The translations under genes and the position numbers were made by a program. Below the pieces are notes generated by a model that saw only the letters and a list, made by a program, of their open reading frames with translations, made no database searches and was not told the origin of the DNA. Positions 28,393 to 38,830 of a DNA stretch of 64,000 nt are shown one piece after another. Source of the DNA: Winogradskyella sp. PG-2 (GTDB lineage: Bacteria; Bacteroidota; Bacteroidia; Flavobacteriales; Flavobacteriaceae); the NCBI RefSeq assembly GCF_000828715.1, contig NZ_AP014583.1:990001-1054000 (forward strand). Reading direction: 5' to 3'. How positions within the stretch are numbered: position 1 is the first letter of the stretch; each line of letters opens with the position of its first letter.

Positions 28393-30392
28393 TTAATAGA
28401 TTTTATTTTGATCTCTATTTCCAGGCAGATTACGGTACCAATCTTCATTGGTATTTCCCCCACTTATAGCCCATAATGCAAAATTATAATAAGCATCACT
28501 GATTGGAATACCGGCATTAGGAAAATCAAATGATTCTGGGATATTAATTGCCCAGGGTAATCCGTTCGAAGTCTTATAATAATACCCATTATCAAAATTA
28601 CTTGCATCTGAAGATGTTCCAAAAAAACTTAAGTCTGCAAGATCCGTTGGCACTCGACCTGGTAAATGCACCTCCTTACTTCGGTTACCATTAACAAAAA
28701 TAAATGGATTATACGGCGGATATCCAGTTATACTCTGAGAAACTGGATGATCAAAATTAATCGTAGTGCTTATGATTGTTGTTGGTGATGTGTGAGGGAA
28801 AAGACTACCTGAATTCTGAACCGCATCAAAGGCGCTATCAAAAATAATAACAGTTGCATTTTCCTGATTGGCTTCAGTACCATTCCCGTTTTGAGAAATT
28901 AATCCATTATTTATATACACACCACTGACGCTATTTACATCATTAGATGCAAGATTATTTAATTGTATCCCAAAACCATTATCAAAACTTGCAAATAGCG
29001 CTTTTATAGTCCACTCAGCCTCTATATCTACCAAAAGATTATTACCGTTTAAAATATGATCTATTTCATAATCAATTACCATATCATTAAAATCATAGTC
29101 GCCTTCAGCAGGCCAAAGATCTTCAAAGGCCAAAGAACCCGAATATGTGTTTCGAAGTGCTCTTAAGGGATCATCAGGAAAATCATCATTCTCATCTGTA
29201 ATACCATCACCATCGCTATCTGTAACAGGAGTTGTTATTGGAATATCCCCTGTATTTATCCCCTCCCATGGATTCGCTGAAACATAAAAAATTAAATCAT
29301 TAAAATCATCATCACTTCCAATTGAACGTGTTTGATCCTCAAAACCATTCAATAGTATTTGATTACCAAAATCCGCTAATTGTACAGTATGTTGACGCTT
29401 ATTTGGATCGCTTTCTACCGTATTGAAATCAATCCTTGAGAAAAACTTTGTCGCATTAACATCTACTCCTGTTCCTGTCCATGCATTTTGAAAGAGTACC
29501 CATGAAATGGTCTGTCCAGGATTAAAATCCCCTAATTTTATTTTGTCCCCTGCATTAAGTTCCCCATATGAATTTACCAACGATGCATTTGGTAACACAA
29601 CGAAAATTGAATCTATTTCACTAAGGTTGGCAGGAGGATTATTGGTTTCAAAGACGTAGTATCCTAATGCATTACGATAGCCTGCACCCTCACTAACAAA
29701 AGTTACCCACACTTCACTCTGTTCTATTACCTCAATATCAAGTTCATTACCTGTGGTTAAATATTCTGGATTATACCAAGGCACTCTTCTATCAGGAAGT
29801 GAGGCACTTACACTATTGAGGAATTCTTGACTTAAGTCGTCACCCTCATCCTCAAGATAATGAGGCAAACCCTTCCAATGCCCCTCATTAAAACTGCCCA
29901 TATAATAATAATTATCGGAAATAGGAATTGGATCGAAATTCATTCGCTTACTATTATTAATAGATCTCCCAGATGGTACACCACCAAATTCCGCGTTTAT
30001 ATGTGGTGCCACATTTATCATTTTCTGATTGGCAAAACCAACACTATGAACCTGTACGAAAACCTCCTCTAAATATGTTGGAATTTGAATCTTTGTATCT
30101 ACTTTTCCAAACATATCAGTTAATGCTGATGCTAAATATACACCACCAAAGTCAGGATTATCTGTAAAGAAACTTACTTTTACCCCTGGTAATGCTTGAT
30201 TTTCAATAGACCTAACTTGTATCTCAATCTCAATCTCCTCGGTTGTTTTGTAATTAAAATCGTTAGGTATCTCTAATTCAGTTAAATCATAGCTTGGTTG
30301 CTCAGACTGAGCTTCTTCGATGATATCTGATTCTGGTATACATGCGCAAAGACTAAAGATTGATATAAAAAAAATTAAAAAAAATTTTTCAT
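28393..30392 (-). CDS. LruC-domain lipoprotein; 5' end out of frame by one base in a homopolymer tract
   Basis: An uninterrupted frame runs from the stop at 28393 up to about 30399. The first in-frame ATG is only at 30114, but the upstream sequence encodes a perfect lipoprotein signal (FFLIFFISIFSLCAC) followed by ~90 residues. The ATG at 30392 is one base out of frame: ATG-A5-T8-AA-T8. One extra A would give MKKFFLIFF... in frame. Domains: Ig-like N-terminal domain, DUF4114-like segment (IGSDDDFNDLIFYVSANPWE), a calcium-binding thrombospondin-3-type repeat (DSDGDGITDENDDFPDDP) and a C-terminal LruC/DUF4842 region (EGDYDFNDMVIDYEIDHIL). It is probably surface exposed. It may be phase-variable, mutated, or mis-sequenced at the tract. 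Confidence 0.75.
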
Positions 30393-30542
30393 GGTTCAGT
30401 TAAATTTGATGTTATCACAAAAAACGTTAATTTATTATAAATGATAAGGCAAAACTCGCTCAATGACGGATTTAAAGCGACTAATCATCGTTTAATAAAG
30501 ACGAGGAAATTAATCACTTTACAGTCTTACGTAAATTCTGAA

Positions 30543-30594
30543 CTTGAAATGCATTTTTAGTATATTAGATGCATAAAAATTATCAATCTTTTTG
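30543..30594. repeat. Direct repeat copy B (upstream of GH92)
   Basis: Second copy of the 28146-28196 segment, ending directly at the GH92 start codon. The two copies bracket the LruC lipoprotein gene. Confidence 0.75.
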
Positions 30595-33525
30595 ATGGAC
30601 TTTAAACTAATCTTCGTTTTAATTTTAATTCTTCTACTTTTTAATTGTCAAGATTCACCTCTAATTAAAGAAGCTCAAAAAGACCAACCACTAATAAATT
30701 ATGTAAACACTTTTATTGGCACTGGTGGTCATGGTCACACCTATCCTGGTGCAACACTACCTTATGGCATGATGCAACTCTCACCAGATACACGGTTAGA
30801 AGGTTGGGATGGTTGTTCTGGTTATCATTATAGTGACGAATATATTTATGGTTTTTCGCATACACATCTCAGTGGTACAGGTATTAGCGATTATGGAGAT
30901 GTGCTTTTAATGCCAACTAATACCCACAATTTTAATAATGGTGCTGATGGCAAAAAAGGGTATCGCGCCCATTTTTCTCATGATAATGAAACTGCAGAAC
31001 CTGGTTATTATAAAGTACACTTAGATTCTACAAATATTGATGTAGAATTAACCGTTTCTACACGCAGCGGGATCCATAAATATCAATTTCCATCTTCTGA
31101 AAATCAATTTGTAATTTTAGATTTGGTGCATCGTGATAAAGTCTTAGGTGCTAAGATTGATAAAATTTCTGACACTGAAATAGTTGGCTATCGTCATTCT
31201 GAAGCTTGGGCAAAAGACCAACGTATATTCTTTGCGATAAAAACCTCGCATCCGTTTAACGATGTATTACAGTCACCACCAAAAACCGGAATGCCAGAAG
31301 CAAGACGATCGTCCTTAAAATTTATTAATCCCAATAACGAACCTATAATTATTAAAGTAGGAATATCTGCTGTAGATATAGATGGTGCTCGTAAAAATCT
31401 AGAAGGAGAAATAGGAAATAAAGATTTTAATACCGTTAAAAAAATAGGGCAAAAGTATTGGGAAGAACAACTAGAAAAAATTGTTATTAAAAGTAAAGAC
31501 TTAGACAAAATGACTAATTTTTATACAGCTCTTTATCATACGATGATTGCACCAAACCGTTATCAAGATGTAGATGGTCGTTACAGAGGTATGGACTTAC
31601 AAATTCATCATGCAGATTTCGATTACTACACGGTCTTTTCACTTTGGGACACGTATAGAGCTGCACATCCACTTTATACCATCATTGAACAAGAAAAAAC
31701 AAACGATTTTATAAATACATTTTTAGCAAAATATGATGAAGGTGGCATTATGCCAATGTGGGATTTAGCAGGAAACTATACAGACTGTATGATTGGTTAT
31801 CATGCGATACCTGTCATAGCTGATGCATATTTAAAAGGAATTACAAATTACGATACAGAAAAGGCATTTAAGGCCATGAAACATTCTGCAACGAGAGACA
31901 AATTTGGACTGGAAGCTTATAAAAAATATGGCTTTATTCCTGTAGATGAAGAAAGTGAATCTGTTTCTAAAACTTTAGAATATGCCTATGATGATTGGAC
32001 TATTGCACAAATGGCAAAAGACATGGGTAAAACTGAAGATTACGAAACGTACATTAAGCGTTCACAGTACTATAAAAATGTATTTGATCCTGAAAGTCAA
32101 TTTATGAGAGGTCGTTTTAGAAATACTTGGTTTGCACCTTTTGATCCTTATGAAGTGAATTTTAATTATACTGAAGCCAATTCTTGGCAATACAGTTTTT
32201 ATGTCCCACAAGATGTTTCAGGTTTTATAGACCTACTTGGCGGGAAAGATAAATTAGAAACCCAACTCGATGAGTTATTTAGCGCAAAAACCGAAACCTC
32301 CGGCCGTAATCAATCAGATATTACAGGTTTAATTGGCCAATATGCTCATGGTAATGAGCCCAGTCATCATATGGCTTATCTTTACAACTTCGTTAACAAG
32401 CCTCATAAAACTCAAGAAAAAGTATATCAGATTTTAACTGAACTCTATAAAAATGATCCTGATGGAGTTTCAGGTAACGAAGATTGTGGGCAAATGAGTG
32501 CATGGTATGTGCTGAGTTCTATGGGCTTTTATTCTGTGACTCCAGGAAGCAATAATTACATTATTGGAACACCACTTTTTAATAAAACGACGATTAATCT
32601 TGAAAATGGCGAACAATTCAACATTGTTGCTAATAATTTGAGCGACACCAATATTTATATTGAAAACGTAAAACTTAATGGAAAAGATTTAGATGTCACA
32701 TATCTAAAACATGAAGATATTATTAATGGTGGAACCTTAGAATTTAATATGACTGATAATCCTGCAATTTGGGGAAGCAGAAATGGAAACGAACCAAAAA
32801 CAGAAATTACAGATCATATCATTTTACCGTCTCCTTATATTGAGAAAGGTGATATAACCTTTAGAGGTTCAACTGAAGTTGTTTTAAATTCCTCTGAAGC
32901 AGACGCTAAAATTTTCTACGCTTTAGATAAGGGATATTTTAAATTATATGAAAAACCATTTACAATAACTGAAGATACTCAGGTTAAACTATATTCAGAA
33001 AAAGGAGACTTAAAAAGCCCTTTATTATCAACCCCATTTTACAAAATAGATCCAAATCTCAGCATAAAATTAGAGAGTAAATTCGCAAATCAATACAGTG
33101 CTGGTGGAAACGATGCTCTAATTGATGGCATAAGAAGTACCAAAAATTACAGAACTGGTAGTTGGCAAGGTTATAATAATATAGATTTGGTTGCCATTGT
33201 TGATTTAGGTTCAGAAAAAAGTATTGCATCTGTCTCAACAAATTTCTTAAGAGATCAAGGAGCTTGGATTTTTCATCCTACAGAAGTAGAATATTTAGTG
33301 TCTAAAGATGGAAGAAACTTCGAATCGATTGGAAAGAAAACTTTAGAAACTAAATCTAAAAATTATAACATAGCCATTGAAACCGTTGAAATGAATGTGC
33401 CAAAATCCAATTACAGATACGTAAAAGTTATAGCAAAAAAACTTGGTAATTTACCAGAATGGCATGTTGGTTATCCGATGGATGGCAAAAGCTGGATCTT
33501 TGTAGATGAGATTTCGATAAAATAA
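30595..33525 (+). CDS. Alpha-1,2-mannosidase lipoprotein (GH92) with C-terminal F5/8-type domain
   Basis: 976 residues from ATG 30595. Lipoprotein signal ending LLLFNC. GH92 N-terminal beta-sandwich begins with YVNTFIGTGGHGHTYPGATL and PYGMMQLSPDTRLEGWDGCSG. The catalytic alpha/alpha barrel has FDYYTVFSLWDTYRAAHPLY, LIGQYAHGNEPSHHMAYLYN and GNEDCGQMSAWYVLSSMGFY, the calcium- and acid-bearing motifs of the family. Residues ~735-976 hold a chitobiase-like Ig domain and a F5/8-type discoidin domain. GH92 enzymes trim alpha-mannose from high-mannose N-glycans. It is followed after 23 bp by the sugar permease. The codon before the ATG is TTG, another possible start. Confidence 0.95.
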   Translation: MDFKLIFVLILILLLFNCQDSPLIKEAQKDQPLINYVNTFIGTGGHGHTYPGATLPYGMMQLSPDTRLEGWDGCSGYHYSDEYIYGFSHTHLSGTGISDYGDVLLMPTNTHNFNNGADGKKGYRAHFSHDNETAEPGYYKVHLDSTNIDVELTVSTRSGIHKYQFPSSENQFVILDLVHRDKVLGAKIDKISDTEIVGYRHSEAWAKDQRIFFAIKTSHPFNDVLQSPPKTGMPEARRSSLKFINPNNEPIIIKVGISAVDIDGARKNLEGEIGNKDFNTVKKIGQKYWEEQLEKIVIKSKDLDKMTNFYTALYHTMIAPNRYQDVDGRYRGMDLQIHHADFDYYTVFSLWDTYRAAHPLYTIIEQEKTNDFINTFLAKYDEGGIMPMWDLAGNYTDCMIGYHAIPVIADAYLKGITNYDTEKAFKAMKHSATRDKFGLEAYKKYGFIPVDEESESVSKTLEYAYDDWTIAQMAKDMGKTEDYETYIKRSQYYKNVFDPESQFMRGRFRNTWFAPFDPYEVNFNYTEANSWQYSFYVPQDVSGFIDLLGGKDKLETQLDELFSAKTETSGRNQSDITGLIGQYAHGNEPSHHMAYLYNFVNKPHKTQEKVYQILTELYKNDPDGVSGNEDCGQMSAWYVLSSMGFYSVTPGSNNYIIGTPLFNKTTINLENGEQFNIVANNLSDTNIYIENVKLNGKDLDVTYLKHEDIINGGTLEFNMTDNPAIWGSRNGNEPKTEITDHIILPSPYIEKGDITFRGSTEVVLNSSEADAKIFYALDKGYFKLYEKPFTITEDTQVKLYSEKGDLKSPLLSTPFYKIDPNLSIKLESKFANQYSAGGNDALIDGIRSTKNYRTGSWQGYNNIDLVAIVDLGSEKSIASVSTNFLRDQGAWIFHPTEVEYLVSKDGRNFESIGKKTLETKSKNYNIAIETVEMNVPKSNYRYVKVIAKKLGNLPEWHVGYPMDGKSWIFVDEISIK

Positions 33526-33548
33526 AAACTAACTAACAACACTATTAA

Positions 33549-35231
33549 ATGAGTAATCAAAACAACAAATCTGCACTAGCTACGCTTTGTACAGTGTTCT
33601 TTTTCTGGGGATTTATAGCAGCGTCTAATGGCGTCTTTATCCCTTTTTGTAAAACGTATTTTAATATTGACCAATTTCAATCGCAACTTGTAGATTTTGC
33701 CTTTTATGGTGCTTATTATATTGGTGCCTTACTTTTATTCATTTTATCTGGTTCGATTAAAAAGGATATCCTCAATAATTGGGGATATAAAAATGGTATT
33801 GTTTACGGACTTTTATTATCCGCTGTTGGTGCTTTTGTGATGTATCCTGCAACAGCAGGAGCAGAACAAGGTCAGACCGGAGTTTTCTACTTTGTATTAA
33901 TGGCGCTCTTTATAGTTGGCTTAGGGTTTTCATTACAGCAAACTGCCGCAAACCCATTCACAATTGCTATTGGTGATCCTAAAACAGGTTCACATCGACT
34001 TAACTTAACAGGTGGTATAAATTCATTTGGTACAACTATAGGGCCAATTGTAGTGAGTTTAGTGATATTTGGTTCAGCCACCTGGAGTACTGATGAGTTA
34101 TCTCAGATGATTACCAATAATGAAATTACTCTAGTCACTGTCCAAGGACTTTACTTAGGTGTTGGCGTTTTATTTTTAGCAGCTGCTGCTTTATTTAATT
34201 TTTCAAAGAAATTACCAGCTCTGAAATCGGAAAAACCCTTTGAGCCTGCAAACAAAGCACGTAATTTATTGATTATATTATCAATAATAGTTTTTGGTTG
34301 TATTGGTTATGTAATTAGCTCATACATTGGATTAACTGAAACAACAGAAGAATTAGAAAATACTAGATTATTGCTCTTATTTATTGCATTAATTGCTGTA
34401 ATTATTGCTGTAAGTTTTGCTTACACAAGTGCTTCAAAAAAACCAGAAGGTTGGGGAGCTATGAAGTATCCGCAATTGGTTTTAGGCATGCTTGCTATAT
34501 TTATGTATGTAGGTGTTGAAGTTACCATTGGAAGTAATTTAGGTGAACTTTTAAAACAAGCCGAAGGAGATACTAATTTAAATGCTTTAGGACTTACGAT
34601 TCTAAACGATTCTGAAATCGGGAAATATATTTCATTGTATTGGGGAGGTTTAATGATTGGTCGTTGGGTTGGTGCCATCACTGTTTTTAATCCTAGTAAA
34701 GGATTAAAAAAGGCGCTACTAATTATTGTACCCTATATAGCATTTGCAGTGATAATATTTGTAAACTCAGTGGTAAATACGTTTGAAATAACATTTACAA
34801 AAAGTGAAATTTTATTCTTTGCGGTTTGTATTGCCGTTCAGATTGGTGGATTTTTCTTAGCAAAAGATAAACCTGTTAAAACGCTTAAGGTTTTTAGTTT
34901 ATTAGGAATCATTGGAATGCTCATTGGATTATTCGCCTCAGGAAATGTCGCATTATTTGCGTTTTTATCAGGTGGACTATTCTGCTCAATTATGTGGCCA
35001 TGTATTTTTACTTTAAGTATCGCTGGACTCGGAAAATATACATCTCAAGGATCAGCATTTTTAATTATGATGATTTTAGGTGGAGCAATAATTCCGCCTG
35101 TACAAGGAAAGTTAGCTGATGTATTTAACATCCAATCTTCATATTGGATAGCTGTAGCTTGTTTTGCTTATTTATTGTTTTATGCCTTCAGAACTAAAAC
35201 AGTCTTAGATAAACAAGAAGTAGAATATTAA
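33549..35231 (+). CDS. MFS sugar permease, FucP/NagP-like
   Basis: 560 residues, about 12-14 membrane helices. The N-terminus reads [20 protein letters not shown], followed by FFKTYF-like and [20 protein letters not shown] segments characteristic of the FucP (fucose/glucose/galactose:H+ symporter) branch of the major facilitator superfamily. It also carries [20 protein letters not shown]. It is longer than FucP of E. coli (438 residues) because of an extended middle loop, as in other Bacteroidota members. In this cluster it most likely imports mannose or N-acetylglucosamine released by the upstream enzymes, which is inference from context. Flanked by GH92 and glycosylasparaginase at 23- and 12-bp gaps. 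Confidence 0.9.
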   Translation: MSNQNNKSALATLCTVFFFWGFIAASNGVFIPFCKTYFNIDQFQSQLVDFAFYGAYYIGALLLFILSGSIKKDILNNWGYKNGIVYGLLLSAVGAFVMYPATAGAEQGQTGVFYFVLMALFIVGLGFSLQQTAANPFTIAIGDPKTGSHRLNLTGGINSFGTTIGPIVVSLVIFGSATWSTDELSQMITNNEITLVTVQGLYLGVGVLFLAAAALFNFSKKLPALKSEKPFEPANKARNLLIILSIIVFGCIGYVISSYIGLTETTEELENTRLLLLFIALIAVIIAVSFAYTSASKKPEGWGAMKYPQLVLGMLAIFMYVGVEVTIGSNLGELLKQAEGDTNLNALGLTILNDSEIGKYISLYWGGLMIGRWVGAITVFNPSKGLKKALLIIVPYIAFAVIIFVNSVVNTFEITFTKSEILFFAVCIAVQIGGFFLAKDKPVKTLKVFSLLGIIGMLIGLFASGNVALFAFLSGGLFCSIMWPCIFTLSIAGLGKYTSQGSAFLIMMILGGAIIPPVQGKLADVFNIQSSYWIAVACFAYLLFYAFRTKTVLDKQEVEY

Positions 35232-35243
35232 AATTAAAAAGTA

Positions 35244-36266
35244 ATGAATCGTAGAAAATTTATAAAAAATACGGCATTAACAGGAGCAGGATTATTGTTA
35301 GGTAGTGCATTAGTAGGATGTAATGAAAACGCTACTAAAGAAACAGAATCTACTGCGGTAATTTCTAATGATGATTCTAAAGCAACATTACCACTAGTTA
35401 TTGCAACTTGGCATGTAAAAGAAGCCACTGCAAAAGCTATGGAGGTTTTACAAGCTGGCGGAAATGCATTAGATGCAGTAGAACAAGGTTGCATGGTTGA
35501 AGAAGCAAATGAAAAAGGGCAATCTGTTGGAAAAGGTGGATTACCAGATAGAGATGGTAACGTCACTTTAGATGCTTGTATTATGGATAAGCATGGGAAC
35601 TGTGGAGCTGTCGTTTATTTACAAGATATAACGCACGCCGTTTCTGTAGCACGAAAAGTTATGGAAGAAACGCCACACGTGATGCTCGCAGGAGAAGGAG
35701 CAAAACAATATGCCATCTCACAAGGTTTTGAGGCTGAAGATTTATTAACAGAAGCTTCAAAAGAAGCATGGGAAAAATGGAAAGTTGAAGCCAAATACAA
35801 ACCTATTATCAATATAGAAAATCACGACACTATTGGTATGCTTGCCATAGATAAAAATGGTGATATTTCAGGCGCATGTACCACAAGTGGATTAGCTTAT
35901 AAAATGGGAGGGCGTGTTGGAGATTCACCAATCATTGGTTCAGGTTTATTTGTAGATAATGAGGTAGGTGCTGCAGTAGCTACAGGTTTAGGAGAAGAGG
36001 TGGTAAAGACTGTTGGTAGTTTTTTAGTCGTAGAATTGATGCGTCAAGGCAAATCACCACAAGACGCTTGTGAAGAAGCTATTGGCAGAATTGTTAATAA
36101 ACCTAACAGTAATTACAAAGATTTTCAAGTCGGTTATATTGCTGTAAATAAAAAAGGGGAAACTGGAAGTTACTCTGTACATCAATGGTTTAGCATGACT
36201 AAATTTGAAGATGGAGTCAATGCGCAAATTCAATCTGATTATTTTAATAAAACAGAAAATTCGTGA
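35244..36266 (+). CDS. N4-(beta-N-acetylglucosaminyl)-L-asparaginase (glycosylasparaginase)
   Basis: 340 residues. N-terminus MNRRKFIKNTALTGAGLLLG with a following VGC, a Tat-like or lipoprotein signal, so an exported enzyme. It is an N-terminal-nucleophile hydrolase made as a precursor that cuts itself before the Thr in NHDTIGML (about residue 196). Binding residues follow in GGRVGDSPIIGSGLFVDNEVG and ATGLGEE, as in aspartylglucosaminidases. It hydrolyses the GlcNAc-Asn bond that links N-glycans to protein, the last step in glycoprotein breakdown. It closes the GH92-permease-asparaginase operon and uses a TGA stop. A distant paralogue (iaaA) is present at 48 kb. Confidence 0.93.
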   Translation: MNRRKFIKNTALTGAGLLLGSALVGCNENATKETESTAVISNDDSKATLPLVIATWHVKEATAKAMEVLQAGGNALDAVEQGCMVEEANEKGQSVGKGGLPDRDGNVTLDACIMDKHGNCGAVVYLQDITHAVSVARKVMEETPHVMLAGEGAKQYAISQGFEAEDLLTEASKEAWEKWKVEAKYKPIINIENHDTIGMLAIDKNGDISGACTTSGLAYKMGGRVGDSPIIGSGLFVDNEVGAAVATGLGEEVVKTVGSFLVVELMRQGKSPQDACEEAIGRIVNKPNSNYKDFQVGYIAVNKKGETGSYSVHQWFSMTKFEDGVNAQIQSDYFNKTENS

Positions 36267-36470
36267 ACTTTAAGGAATTAACCTCTAATTAAAGCTCTTA
36301 ACACCCTTGATGAATATTTTTAAAAAGTTTAAAGTAGATTCCTAATAATGCTTAAATGTGTTATTACAAAGAGTCTTACTCTATAGTGGACAAAGCAATT
36401 ACCAAATTCTATATATTAGAAAATTGCCGGGACAGTTTATGTTTTGAAACCGATAAATACTATTATTAGC

Positions 36471-36540
36471 CTAAAGGCTATAAAATGTTAAAAATATAAC
36501 CTAGAAGCACGTTTACTTACTTTATAAAATAACACTAATA
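36471..36540 (+). pseudogene. Relic of the 3' end of an S74-type fibre gene
   Basis: AGCACGTTTACTTAC plus ATAAAATAACACTAA (36504-36540) match the last codons of the fibre pseudogene at 41530-41567 at about 33 of 38 positions. Similarity fades upstream. Like that gene it is followed by a GTAGGG-loop terminator. This suggests a tandem second fibre gene that has been almost wholly lost. Confidence 0.5.
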
Positions 36541-36650
36541 GTAAAAGTGCAATAAATACCAATGATACTTATGCAAAAACAAATAAGTTATAATTAAATT
36601 AGTATAGAGGTAATTGCTTTTTTTAAAAACAATTGTGTTTTAAGAAAAAG

Positions 36651-36674
36651 GCCGTTGTAGGGAGCGGCTTTTTT
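36651..36674 (+). terminator. Terminator with GTAGGG loop (copy 1)
   Basis: GCCGTTGTAGGGAGCGGC forms a 6-bp stem (one G-T pair) with loop GTAGGG and is followed by TTTTTTG. It lies behind the relic fibre-gene end. Confidence 0.75.
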
Positions 36675-36711
36675 GTTTTTATCGTAATCACATATTGCCA
36701 TCTATCTTCTG

Positions 36712-36741
36712 TTCACTAAATAAATAAAGCCATTCACTAAA
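36712..36741 (+). promoter_or_regulatory. Paired TTCACTAAA direct repeats (candidate LytTR operator, copy 1)
   Basis: TTCACTAAA occurs at 36712-36720 and 36733-36741, a 21-bp period. Two 9-bp half-sites one or two helical turns apart are what LytTR-type regulators bind. It ends 28 bp before the -7 box at 36770. The same arrangement is at 39535-39564, and a LytTR regulator gene lies between the two. Confidence 0.55.
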
Positions 36742-36769
36742 TAAAATAGATTATAACATCTCATAAACT

Positions 36770-36790
36770 TAACTTTACATTGCTATTAAT
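36770..36790 (+). promoter_or_regulatory. Promoter with TGCTATTAAT start element (copy 1)
   Basis: TAACTTTA (near match to TAnnTTTG) followed by CAT and TGCTATTAAT. The same pair occurs at 39592-39613 and 53330-53350. Here it is followed by a terminator instead of a gene, so the predicted transcript is only about 65 nt. Confidence 0.5.
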
Positions 36791-36825
36791 CTAGTCATAA
36801 TTAGATTATAACATAAAGATAAAAA

Positions 36826-36849
36826 GTCGCTGTAGGGAGCGGCTTTTTT
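36826..36849 (+). terminator. Terminator with GTAGGG loop (copy 2)
   Basis: GTCGCTGTAGGGAGCGGC, 6-bp stem with a T-G pair, loop GTAGGG, then TTTTTTC. It lies between the copy 1 promoter and the kinase gene. Confidence 0.75.
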
Positions 36850-36919
36850 CTTTTTTAAATAGTAGTTATAATATGTAAATCATTACTTTAGTGATGTGTG
36901 CTAATCAAATATTAAGCTT

Positions 36920-38824
36920 TTGAGATATCTTCTTATTATTTTGTTTTTTTCAAATATTGCTTATTCTCAAGAGGTAAACAGACATTATATAGATAGTTTG
37001 GTTAACAATTACCAAAACAACAATAATGGTGAATTTGAAAAAGAATTTTTAAAACTTGGAGATAAAATTGGTAGGCAAGACAATGCGCTTCAACTATACC
37101 AATACTTAGATTCGATTTCTAGTGGAAAGCCAAAAATCACGTTATCATTTTATAACAAATATGTAAGTTATCTCTATAGAACTAGTAGGTTTAAAGAAGG
37201 CCTAAAAATTAATAGCATAGGCTTAAAACTTGCAAAAAGATATAATTATCCTAAAATTATATTCGAATACACTCAAATAAAATCTTATGGATTTTCATCA
37301 ATTAAATCAGCAGATTCGGCACTTTTTTATGTTAATGAGGCCGAAAAAATTGTACTAAAAAATAAAGACATATTAGGTAATAAGTTAAATACCGTTTACT
37401 TGAGAAAAGTTGATATTGAAACACTTCTTGGCAATTTTGAACAACGAGATTTCTTATATGAAAAAGCTGTTGAAAGCTGAGAAGATTATCCAGACGATAA
37501 GCAAAATGGGTTTGTACTAGCCTATGTCACTAATCATTTTAAGCATACAAAAAATTATGGTAAGCATGCCTATTATGCACAGAAGCTCAAAAAACATTAT
37601 TTAAGGAGAGATGGGTTTAGTAATCCTGAAAAACATGTATCCATTTCTAGTTTTTTAAATTTCGAAAATACTGAAGAACAAGCACAAGAGCTTAAAAAAA
37701 TAGTCAACTTATCCCCTCAAGACTTTACAATAACCATTAATCAGCGTTACCTCATTAATATACTTTCTGATGGATTGATTAAAACAGGTAAATATGATGA
37801 CGCTATCTTTTATTTAGAAAAACTTTTAGGATCCGATAAACAACTACCTACAATTGGTAAATTATTAAATTATTCATTACTAAAAAAAGCACATTATTTA
37901 AATAAAGATTACAAAAGTGCTTACGATGTTTTTGAAACACAAAAAAAACTCATTGATTCTCTCAGAACCGAACAAATGCTTACAAAAATTGCAGGTTCTA
38001 AGGTAAAGTATGAAACCGAAAAAAAAGAAGCACAATTAGAACTCCTAACACTCGAAAAAGAAAAAGAAAAGCAAAAGAAAAACTTGTTCTTAATCATAGC
38101 TGGCTTGGGTCTTCTTTTGGTTGGCTTAATCGCCTATTTTTTCTGTAAAAATAAAGAAAAAAACAAAAAATTAAATAACCAAAATGCGATCTTAGAACGC
38201 ACCATCGACGAAAAAAACGTTTTATTAAAAGAAGTACATCATCGTGTGAAAAACAGTTTTCAAATTGTATCCAGCTTATTATACTTACAATCTGAGAATA
38301 TGACGGATAAAAATGCAAAATTAGCTATAAAAGAAACCGAAAACCGTGTAAGATCTATGGTATTAGTGCATCAAAAATTGTACAAAGAATATGACTTAAT
38401 TGGTATAAACTCTAAAGAAAACATTAGCGATTTGGTCAAAGATATTTTTGAGAGTCATGGATCACAAGGTCAACCCATAAGCTATAATCTTAATATAGAA
38501 CCTATTGTTTTGGATATTGAAACCATAACGCCTTTGGGTTTAATTTTAAACGAATTAATTATCAATACAATGAAACATGCTTTTACTGGTCTTAAAAAAG
38601 ACAATACAATAGATGTCAATTTTTCTAAAGCGGATGACAAATTAGTACTCAAAGTCATTGATAATGGTAAAGGTTTTGAAGGCGATATAAAACAAAGTTC
38701 TTTTGGTATTAGCTTAATGAAAGGTTTGTCTAAACAACTTAAGGCGTCCTTAAATTATAATTCTAAACTAAAGGAAGGCACCCAAGTTATCTTAAGTATT
38801 TCTAAATTTAATATTCTACCCTAG
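36920..38824 (+). pseudogene. TPR sensor histidine kinase (HisKA_2 type) broken by an in-frame TGA
   Basis: One frame is open from a TTG start at 36920 to the stop at 38822-38824 except for TGA at 37478-37480 (AVES-stop-EDYPDD), where TGG would be one base away. Full length would be 635 codons: signal peptide (LLIILFFSNIAYSQ), TPR-like helices to about 370, membrane helix (LFLIIAGLGLLLVGLIAYFF), coiled coil, H-box KEVHHRVKNSFQIVSSLLYL (His near 440), N-box NELIINTMKHAF and G-box DNGKGFEG. The type pairs with LytTR regulators. It is followed after 6 bp by such a regulator, which is also damaged. Expression of the lower part alone (ATTG/ATT starts) is unlikely to sense. Confidence 0.85.
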
Positions 38825-38830
38825 ATACGT

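Larger units (their letters stand above)
36267..36919. other. 653-bp intergenic region with relic gene end, two terminators and a promoter
   Basis: No intact gene is seen. From left to right there is AT-rich sequence with nothing recognisable (36267-36470), a relic of a fibre-gene 3' end (36471-36540), a GTAGGG-loop terminator (36651-36674), paired TTCACTAAA repeats (36712-36741), a promoter (36770-36790) and a second GTAGGG-loop terminator (36826-36849) just before the kinase gene. Confidence 0.7.
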
